DNA of 64,000 bases from positions 3,410,001 to 3,474,000 of the forward strand of contig JAKSGN010000006.1 of assembly GCA_024180945.1 (NCBI GenBank), read 5' to 3'. The translations under genes were made by a program, and so were the position numbers. The notes below the pieces were generated by a model. The model searched no databases. It saw only the letters and a list, made by a program, of their open reading frames with translations, and was not told where the DNA came from. The stretch comes from Macrophomina tecta. Lineage: Eukaryota > Ascomycota > Dothideomycetes > Botryosphaeriales > Botryosphaeriaceae. This document shows positions 56,101 to 64,000 of the stretch, one piece after another. Positions within the stretch are counted from its first letter, which is position 1. The number at the start of each line of letters is the position of its first letter.

Positions 56101-58111
56101 ATACGATCTCGATTGATACAAGACAACTGGAGCCGCTCAGAGCTGCGAAGGTCGGTCAACCCGAAGGCTTGGAAGCTATCGAGAATTCGCTGTTACTTCT
56201 GTACAAGGCGATGATCACCATCGACCCGGCCATTCGCCAGGGCGCTGTGATCGCCGAAGGTGCATCTGGTATGGGCAACAGCGAATTATCCAACATGAGG
56301 GCTTTGCAGGAGAAGAAGCAGAGATATCTGCAAGAGGCGGCCATCTTCCTGAAGCGTCTCTGTCAACACATGGATATGACCTTTGGTGCGGCTCTTTTGA
56401 ACACCAGAGACGCCATTGCTCGGCAGAATGCCGGCAAGGTCTCGACAAAATTGGACCCTGCTACGCACGATTTTGCCCGCAACGCACTGTGGCAATACAG
56501 CCCGTTGTTGCTATTTGCAAAGGAGATCGATCTGCAAACTTGGGATAACCTTCTCAAGATGTACCAATCCCGTGCCCGCCCAGTTTACCAGGAGGAATTC
56601 CGGGATAACATCACTGCTTGGAAAAAGATGGCTCGTAGACCCACCGGCGAGGAACAGGATCTCCTCTTCACCTCACAGGAGAAGGACACAGAAACGCTGA
56701 AGACCACAGCGCGTAAGCTCACTGTCAAGCGAAGCGGTACTTTGGCCAGAGGTCTCCGCTCGAACTCCAACGAGAAGGCCGAGAAGGGCGGCCGTCTCTA
56801 CCCCTACGAGGCGTTTGCGGGTGCATTGGATGAGATGTCTCCTATCGTCTTCACCGAGCAGAATTTTGTCGTAGAGTTTTTCCACGCAACGTCTTCGGAG
56901 AACATCGACTTCGCTGATGCCGTCACCTCCGCGCCTCCACATGCGAGGAGGGGTTCCAACTTACTCGCGAGGAAGATGTTTGAAGCTGATCGGGCAATGG
57001 CGAAGCGAGTCGTCGAGGTCATGGACGACATTTTCTCCTTTTGGCCGACCGAGCTGCAAAACTTAGTCGAGTTTGTGGTCAACAGCGATCCTTTGCAAGG
57101 TGTTGGTATCTTGACCTGTTTGGACCGCAAGCTCATTGAATATGAGGAGACCAACCAGGATTTCCTTACTCGCACATTCCAGGCACTGCAGACGCGCCTT
57201 TTGGGGCTGTTCAACCGCTTTGTTGACACGCAGATCACCGCAATTGAGGATACAAAGGTCAAGATCAAGAAAAGGAAGGGTGTGATCTCGTTCTTCAAGA
57301 CTTTCCCGCACTTCACCGCTGCTATCGAGAACATGATTCCTCCAGCCGACGACCTCGAACGTCTCGAAGTTAGGAACATGGTCGACGAGGCATACCAGAA
57401 GATCAACAAGGCTATGTTCGAGAGTTTAAAGGTCATTGCTAAGGAAAGCCCTGCGGCTATGGCAGCCCAGAGTGCCGCTGTTGGTGGTGCTGGTGCGGAT
57501 CCTGAGGACAAGGAGGCGCTCAACTACCATATTCTCCACATTGAGAACATGAACCACTACATCGAGGAGGTTGACCCGCATGGAGACCTTGTACTGAGCG
57601 AGTGGAAAGAGAAAGCCAAGGCGGAGATGGACGAACACATGGCCCTTTACATCGATGCCATAATTAGGAGGCCGCTTGGCAAGCTTTTAGTAAGTTCACT
57701 ATTTCTCTCCGTTCTTAAAGAACGCAGTGACGTTAACAGAGCCGTCTTAAGGATTTCCTCGATCCCATCCCTACAATTCTCTCCGCACTCCCAGCTGGAA
57801 CACCGATGGCCGCTATTGCAAGTCGTCCTTCGCACTCGCGTCACGTCTTCAAGAAGGTTACGAGCTCGCACGACAGCAAGGAAATCAGGAAGGGTATCGA
57901 GGCTTTGCGGAAACGTGTGGACAAGCACTTTGGTGACGCGGATGATCCGGGCCTAAGCCGTAACTTGGTCGTCAAGGTGCTGGGTGAGTGCGAGAGGAAG
58001 TATCAAGATGTGTGGCAGCAGCTCATCAAGGTCAATAATGAGATCTACGGGTCGGAGATCGATATTGGTAGCTGGGGCGATGAGGTTGCTGGGTCTTTCA
58101 AGGGACGTTGA
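53138..58111 (+). CDS. SEC3: Exocyst complex component Sec3
   Basis: Three exons: 53138-53318, 53383-57689, 57752-58111; 1615 residues; introns of 64 and 62 nt. Sec3 marks sites of polarised secretion and tethers vesicles by binding PI(4,5)P2 and Rho GTPases. The N-terminal PH-like (Sec3-PIP2-binding) domain covers about residues 40-220, with SESYITHLRV, KPRVIIIAVRSSGRVRIHK, ETWHMEDLSSVE-like KTWHMEDLSSVE and GFIVTLAKPYYWQANSPKEKDFF. A disordered Pro/Arg/Ser linker of some 550 residues follows, with EPTPEPTPEP repeats. From about residue 830 come helical and coiled-coil segments and the Sec3 C-terminal rods (LEIESILSDFGWGSAG, later FFHATSSENIDFADAV and LVEFVVNSDPLQGVGIL). The last exon is required for the C-terminal bundle (DFLDPIPTILSALPAG). 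Complete. Confidence 0.95.
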
Positions 58112-59589
58112 TATGCGATCGAGGGGAACTGAAAGATGTAATTGGTTCGCGCAGGATGTTTTGCTCTATACTATTGCGCTCTTCTCCCTCCTTGTTGTGG
58201 TTTATCGTTTTTTTTTTTTTTTTTTTTCGCTTTGGTCTTCTTCCGCCAGCCGTTGACGGCGGTGCGCAATACTCATGTCGGGTTTCTACATTTGGTGTAG
58301 GCGCATGGGCTGGGCTTTTGGCTAGCTAGCTGTTCTTGCGCCGTTTTTTTTTTTTCCCTCTTTCTTCCTCTGTTTTCACATCCTCGTAAATTCCCCATTG
58401 AGCGATGCCCTCCAGCTATAACGACTGCCTTGCTTTCTGTTCAAACTGGTCTGAAGGATATATTGAGGTAGTTTCTATTTTGCTAACATTTTCTTCTCTC
58501 TACTGCATGTGCGTTTTGCTCTTTCCGCGTACCTCGTCTTGTGTTTTTTGCATTATTATCCTGTCATTTCCCTCTGCATGGACGGCCGAAAAATGAAGAA
58601 TGGTTATACAGTCCGGCCCTGTCTTTCCTGGGCCCTTTCGTTTTCTTCCACTCTTATCTGCCACGCACGTAAGAGCCATGATCTGATTTTTTTCGCTGTC
58701 GTTATCGTCATCTTCATGTGCTTGTGTATCTTGATCAGTGAATATGTCTTGGCTCACACAGAGTGAGACTTTGATTGGCCACGTCTCGTGTTTCACGTAG
58801 GAGCTGCAAACGGCATCGGAGGACGATCACCTTCTGGTGGCCTTTTGTGTTGTCGAGTTGCTGGTGTATCCCGTTTGCGCTCAGTAGCCTTCGCAAACCC
58901 GGAGTTGGCCTAGGTAGGTGCCAGTTCAATGTGAATATTTGAAAGGACCTGATCCGGCCTCACTTACGCACTGGGCCAAACATGTCGTTATGAAACTTAG
59001 ATGAGCTCCGTTGTCAACTCATCGTATCTTCACTTGGCTTTAACTCTTTCACAGTGAAATCTATTGCTCTACAGCTAACGCACTCCGCTCCTACTGCCAC
59101 TTTCGGCGCAATGGGTACCGAAAGGAGAAAAAAAAAAAAACATCAGACGAAACCTCGCGGCCCTAAGCCTGGGGGAAGAAACTTCGGAAGTTTGCTGTTT
59201 GCTTCAAGACCGGAGATGTCACCCGAGCGAGCCTCGAACTCACGAGGCACCCTTTTTCGGCCTGCTCTTTTTCCCTGTTCGGCGTGGATGGAGATCAGAA
59301 ATGGTTCTTGATGAATGAGAGGGGCATATCAGGGTAGATCAACGAGGCGATTTGTCATATGCGCGTAGGCGGAAGAGAAAGAGGGCGTGAAGAGCTATAG
59401 GCTGCAGGATACTCTACTCGCTTCTTGCTGCTTGGGGGTGCAATTGCACCGGGTTTGACGAGCGGATGACGAGCATGTTGTGTGGTGTGCTGAAGAAATT
59501 CAGACTAAAGTTATGGCAGAGCCACGTCGATATTTCACGCTATCGTTTGAAATCAGGCGTGTCAAGGTGGGTGATCTTCATATTTACTC
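58112..59589. other. Convergent 3' flanks with T runs
   Basis: 1.5 kb between the stops of SEC3 (+) and the helical-repeat gene (-). A run of about 20 T at 58208-58227 and another at 58345-58355 follow SEC3. A purine run lies at about 59125-59140. No gene recognised. Confidence 0.5.
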
Positions 59590-61217
59590 TTATCTTTTCT
59601 TTCCGAATGTCTTCGCCCATACCTTCCTCAGCCCATCTTTGATTTCGCTGAAATCAATCATCGCCAACTCCCAGATAAATGTTCCTTTGTTCGCAAAGTG
59701 TTGCCTATGGTGACGCATGGTCGATGATAACGATCGCTTCGGCTCGCTCCTAGAACTGTCCTGCAAACCCGCATTCTCGATGAGCTCTTGAATAGCAAGG
59801 TTAATTGTCACGTCTCGTTTGTCGCTGAAGATGAACTGCGACCTCCAAGCAAGTTCGTACCACTCCATGGCCAGAGCGGTGCGAGGGTTGAGCTGCACCA
59901 TGTGTAGCTTCGAGTCAGTTCGTGGGTCTCTGTAGGACCGCCAGAAATCGGCTCCGACGATTTTTGTGCCTGGCTGCTCGCCCAAGGCTCCGAGCTCCTT
60001 GTCGTCCAGGTAGTAGTACCACCAGTCGACTTTGGGTTCGCTCTCCTCCAGCAGCCTCGCCTCCTCGCGAACGTTCGCCTCCTCGGGTATTTGGTCAAGT
60101 GGTACGCTGTAGAACCGGCCGAGCCAGTTCATGGCCGTCCAGGAACCGGACGCGGCAGCTTTAGTCATCCACTCATGCCATTGCTTAGAGAATCTAGGGA
60201 CAGTTCCGCAAAGTCCCTCGTATGCCTTCGGGTCGTCGTCAATCATAGCGCCCGCGCGAAAGGCTTCCTCGGCCCCCTTGGGGTTCCCCTCGGTTCTGTG
60301 TAGCTGGGCAAGAAATGTCCAGGGGCTTTCGCCTTTCGATGCCTCATTATCCTGGAGAACTATGCCAGAGTACTGCTTGTGCATACTTTCAGCGTCCTCT
60401 TCAACCTCTTGGAGCTCGGCGGCACCGCTGCTGACTGCGTCAGTCAGCATTTCAATGGCCTCCTTCCTTCTTCCCTCAGCTGCCAGTCGCTTCGCCTGAA
60501 ACACCATGGCATGAGGGTGCTTTTCCGCAACGAGCTTTCGCAGATGGCGTCGGGCGAAGGACAATTCGGTCGAGTCATACGCCCTGCGAGCACGGCTGAG
60601 GCCTTCGTCCTGCCTGACAGCGAGGCGCAGTAAATGCAGAGTCGCTTCGGGAACTTCATTGGCCGACATTGTGAGGAGGACGACCTTGCCTAGCTTTTGC
60701 ACGGTGGGAGCGTTTCTACTGTAGAGGCAGGCGCGAGCAACGTAAAACATGTCCTTTAGAGACACGCCCCATTCTATGACGAGAGGGGTTAATGGAGCAC
60801 TCTATACGGCAGGGCTCAAGGGAGCTTACTATCGCACAGTTCCTTTGCTATGGGACCGTCAAGCTTGGTGCCCAGCTCTCTCATGTCTTCCAAGAGACTG
60901 AGCACAGTCTCTGGATTGGCGGAAATCAGGCCGGATTTTTGGCAGAATTCTAGAAGTTGAGATGGTGGCAGGAATTTGGAGCCCGCTAAGTGTTTATTCG
61001 ACCAGGCCTGCTTCTCCTTTGCAGTCGCAACTCTGGGCTTGTTCCGCCATATTTCGTCGCGGGTCGAAGGTGCCTTGGGTGCTGTGGCTCTGGCGTAGGT
61101 GCGGCGGAAGTCATTGGGGGTGCGGGCAGAGCGGCAGAAGATGCACACATCGTTCGCCGAGCTAGACCAGGCAATTGAGGGCCGGACGGCGCGGCGGGGG
61201 AGCTGCCGCGCAAGCAT
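59590..61217 (-). CDS. Predicted mitochondrial helical-repeat (TPR/Sel1-like) protein
   Basis: Two exons (complement): 61217-60830 and 60773-59590, 523 residues; 56-nt intron joining ELCDK and WGVSLKDMFYVARA. The N-terminus (MLARQLPRRAVRPSIAWSSS) is basic, Ser-rich and free of acids, a good mitochondrial presequence. A CxxC (CIFC) follows at about 29-32. From residue 100 onward the protein is helical with repeat-like pairs (FARRHLRKLVAEKHPHAMVFQAKRL, SPWTFLAQLHRTEGNPKGAEEAF, SWTAMNWLGRFYSV), suggestive of tetratricopeptide or Sel1 repeats, and it ends in a basic tail (KVWAKTFGKKR). I do not recognise a named family. It shares a 205-base promoter with UTP16. Role in mitochondria is inferred only from the leader. 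Confidence 0.8.
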
Positions 61218-61422
61218 CGTCAGTGGTTCGAAGAAGGCATACGGGAGCTTGAGCGCTGCGGCGCGGCGGGGGAATTCCGCCAGCCAGCGGAAAAACACGA
61301 TGATCCGGCCGCTCACCGCCCGCAGCCCGTCACTTTTTTCGCCCAGTCTGTCTGGGCGTCGAGTGGGTGCACGGCGAAAGCGGGTCACGGCGATTCTTGG
61401 TGCGTAAGAAAAAGGGCCGCCC
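61218..61422. promoter_or_regulatory. Compact bidirectional promoter (205 bases)
   Basis: The shortest intergenic space here, separating divergent ATGs of a predicted mitochondrial protein gene and UTP16. It must hold both core promoters or a shared one. No TATA box is evident. Confidence 0.6.
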
Positions 61423-63098
61423 ATGTTTTCGCGCGTCCTCGACAACGCTCGCGCTCTGCTGTCCCGCTCGCCCTCCAGCTCCTCCATCCGCGACGACCTC
61501 GACCACCGCGATCCCTCACCCACGCCGCCAGACACGATGGTCACCACCCGCCGCGGCGCCGACACCCAGAGCCCCCAGGTCGCCTCTGCTGCCCGCGCCA
61601 GCCGAAAGAGGCTCAATGACGAGTCGGCCACGTCCACGCCTCTCCGTAATACCAAGAAAAGAAGGTCCAGCTCGGCCGAGGAGCAGAGCAGCCAGGAAGA
61701 AGTCTCCAGGCTTGACCTGAGAAAAGACTCGACCGCGTCCGACTCCGCACCAGACACATCCCTCTCGACGCCCATCAGACGCAGCGCTCGCGGTAGACCA
61801 CGCAAAGACGCCAATGCCAGCCAGGATGCGACCCCCGAGACACCGGTAGCGAAGACGGATGGCCAGCCTCAAGACGGGGAGACCCCCTTGGCCACTCCGA
61901 ATGACGGCGAGTCGGTGTATGGTACGCCTGCTGGAGAAGATACCCCGTCTGTATATGCTACGCCAGCCACCAACCTTCGCGCCGGCCTTCGAAACGCTGC
62001 TTGCCCATGCCCGAGCCCTGCGTCTGTGACCCCGAAGTCCCGAGCTCGCGGCGCAAGATCTACACCCTCTAGGCCATCGAGATTGGCATCTTCTCACACA
62101 GTTGATGCTGAGGATGAGGAGGCCACCCCCAAACCAGAGAGCCACGGGATTCAGGAGCTGGAGGAAAAGCAGCCGGGAAATGAAGAGACTACGGACGAGG
62201 CAGAAGAAACCAAGGTGGGCCAATCTCAGGACGAGGCAGCTAAGGCCGTACAGCCCGAGACAGAGAATTCTAAGGCAGAAGAGCCTGCTGCTGCTCCTAA
62301 GAGGACCCACATCCGCTTCGGCAGCGAGGACCCGCCTGTCGTTCCTGAACCTGAGCCTGAACCTGCAAAGGAAGAGGTTCCTTCGTCGACGAATGAAGGG
62401 GAGGAAGATAGCGATGACGATGCTCCTGAAGCCGTGACGGCCAGCAGCGCGCGTGAGCAAGCTCGTACTGCTGAAGAGGGAGCCGCCAAGGTCATTGAAA
62501 GGTGAGCAGATCTCCAGCCCTGAGTTCACATTAATCCACAATATTGACGAGCCACAGGCAAGAAAACGAGGCCAAACGCAAGCGTCAGGAACGTGAAGCC
62601 CGCCTGCGCGAACAGGCCGCCGCCGCCAAGAAGCGCAAGCAAGAACAAGAAGCCAATGACATCCCCGCCGACGTTGCCTCGAGCGCCACTATCCAAGCCT
62701 TTGACCCGAGTGCTATCCGCAAGGCGTCCAGGCCCTCGTATGATCTCAATAACCTTCCTGCTCTTCTGCCCGACGACATTCTCGCTGCTGCGCCGGATGT
62801 CCGTCCGGCTACTCCGGACCCCGACGATGAAGAGAGCAGCGCTGCGTCGAAGAAACAATTGGTGAATAAGCACCTGAAGTTTTTGGATGAGAAGGCGCCG
62901 AAGGATGTCAAGAAGGGTCCTGTGAAGGTTCGGGTACTGGAAAAGGGCAATAAGTTCTTGCCGCCGAAGGTATCGAACTCGGGAACTAAGAGTGTGCGGG
63001 ATACATGGCTGCAGGGTCGGAAGACCAAGGAAGGCAAGAAGGGCTCGTTTGGAGGACTGGAGAGGAGGAAGATTGGCGGTGGATTTTTAAGGAAGTGA
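61423..63098 (+). CDS. UTP16: U3 snoRNA-associated protein, UTP16/BUD21-like
   Basis: Two exons: 61423-62501 and 62558-63098, 539 residues; 56-nt intron joining AAKVIER and QENEAKRKRQ. The first 350 residues are low-complexity, rich in Ser/Thr/Pro/Glu, with AT-hook-like RSARGRPRKD near 125-134 and an acidic region (EDSDDDAPE). Exon 2 encodes a charged coiled coil (EAKRKRQEREARLREQAAAAKK) and the conserved C-terminal U3-snoRNA-associated block: FLDEKAPKDVKKGPVKVRVLEK, FLPPKVSNSGTKSVRDTWL and the basic end GGLERRKIGGGFLRK. Yeast Utp16/Bud21 belongs to the small-subunit processome that processes 18S rRNA. It is longer than the yeast protein because of the N-terminal extension. An alternative start at the in-frame ATG near 61537 (MVTTRRGADT) is possible. 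Confidence 0.86.
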
Positions 63099-64000
63099 CC
63101 GCAAAATACATGGGAGATGCTTTCGTTTGTTTGATGGCTCATGGGCGGCGTTTTGAGAGAATGAGCTGATATCTCGGGCTGATCGCCTAAAAGTATTATA
63201 TCATGTGGATATTTCTAGCATTCCCAGTATCAGAATTGATATTCGAGGCTCAGATGGGTCTTTCGCGCCGCAAAGCAGCAAAAGAACTATTATTTTTGCA
63301 GTATTATCCATGTGTAACTGAACAGAGTCCTACATCAAGAATCGGCGGGCTCCGACAGGAATCTCCACCTCTTCTTTCTGAACTCCTGCAAGGTTTTCGT
63401 CAAGGGCAATTCCCAAAGTACCCTGGTCTCATAGCCTCTCTATCCGCACCCGCGGGGGCAAAATGCTCGGATGTTCACAACCAGGGATAGAGATAGCTTA
63501 CCATGGCGGTTTTGATTCGCTACGTGAACATCTGCTTGCCACTTCAAACTTCTCATCCCGACGCCTTAGCGTCGTTAATTAAGAACGAATGGGAGGATGT
63601 GCGGTGGGCGGGGACTGCGGAGTATGCGGCGGAGTATTGAGGGGAAGGGGTTCAGGGAGCGGGTGGCAAGGGGTGTGGGCAGGGCCGGGGAGGTGGAAGG
63701 GTGATTGAAGGAGTGATTGGAGAGGATAGAGACGGATATGTTGGGGGAGATAGGGACGCATTTTCGGTGTTGGGCTACCGGGGGGGGGGGGGGGAAGCCT
63801 GGAGAAGAGGAAGGTAAGGTGGGCGTGTGGGGCGGCGAGGGAGTGGAGGGCGAATGCGAGCATAGTTAGGGGAGAGGGACGGGAAGAGTGAGAATGTGTG
63901 AGAGTCAGACAGTGGACGAGAGAATGTAGAATGAGGACGGCCGTGAGACCCGTTAAGCTTAACTGGACGCGCTGATCGCGCAATTAGACTCGAAGGCTAA
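63099..64000. other. Intergenic to window end, with a G homopolymer
   Basis: About 0.9 kb downstream of UTP16. The part from 63590 to 63950 is strongly purine-rich on the plus strand and holds a run of 15 G at 63780-63794. A minus-strand ORF at 63579-63983 is Pro/Leu/His-rich, as expected from such DNA, and shows no domain. It is not a telomeric repeat. Confidence 0.5.
63780..63794 (+). repeat. Homopolymer, 15 G
   Basis: Uninterrupted G run inside a purine-rich intergenic tract. Such runs are prone to sequencing error, so exact length is uncertain. Confidence 0.85.

Noticed and set aside
59205..59260. Possible tRNA-like segment with a GTTCGA-type loop on the minus strand
   Set aside because: I could not fold matching acceptor, D and anticodon arms around it. 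A tRNAscan-type search would settle it.
63780..63794. G run as a telomere or contig-end signal
   Set aside because: A plain homopolymer, not a TTAGGG-type repeat, and ordinary sequence continues after it.
63579..63983. 134-residue minus-strand ORF near the window end
   Set aside because: Pro/Leu/His-rich translation of a purine-rich tract with a G homopolymer; no domain.

Overview
The window is genomic DNA of a filamentous ascomycete (Pezizomycotina). The gene set, the GC-rich exons and the short GT-AG introns (mostly 47-74 nt, with CTRAY-like branch points) would fit a Dothideomycete, but the species cannot be named from sequence alone. Genes are monocistronic, lie on both strands, and are separated by 0.2-4 kb. 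I see no rRNA, CRISPR array, intact transposon or credible tRNA.

Layout. 0-3 kb: the 3' end of a GMC oxidoreductase (+) and a decayed cytochrome P450 (+). 5.4-6.0 kb: a small membrane-anchored RING-H2 protein (-). 8.2-10.5 kb: a secreted cutinase (-) whose catalytic domain follows about 400 residues of glycine-rich repeat encoded by a string of phase-0 exon modules; this is the most unusual locus here. 12.7-16.5 kb: a small Zn2Cys6 regulator (-) divergent from an Nramp metal transporter (+). 18.6-23.6 kb: a secreted histidine-type phosphatase (-) divergent from a GPI-anchored GH76 (DFG5/DCW1-type) protein (+). 24.1-26.7 kb: a conserved 126-residue protein of unknown function (-) divergent from a DUF3500 protein (+). 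27.6-28.3 kb: a broken DAPG/phloretin-hydrolase-like gene (+). 29-33.7 kb: a disordered protein and a three-TM protein (both -). 37.5-39.3 kb: an alpha-arrestin (+) with a 21-nt microexon. 41.5-45.1 kb: an AflR-like Zn2Cys6 factor (+) convergent with a class I/II aminotransferase (-). 47-47.7 kb: a 2H phosphoesterase (+). 48.5-49.8 kb: GDP-mannose pyrophosphorylase MPG1 (+). 51.4-58.1 kb: nucleolar SRP40 (-) divergent from exocyst SEC3 (+). 59.6-63.1 kb: a predicted mitochondrial helical-repeat protein (-) divergent from the U3 snoRNP protein UTP16/BUD21 (+).

How the genes relate. Much of the content is cell-surface and secretory biology: cutinase and phosphatase outside, GH76 and GDP-mannose synthesis for wall mannan, SEC3 for polarised exocytosis, arrestin and RING protein for ubiquitin-linked membrane traffic, Nramp for metal uptake. 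SRP40 and UTP16 serve the nucleolus. This is a list of shared themes, not an operon-like cluster. The two relics (P450, DAPG-hydrolase-like) and the truncated GMC gene hint at eroded accessory metabolism. All spliced models below were built by eye from reading frame, splice consensus and family motifs; exon limits are given so they can be tested.
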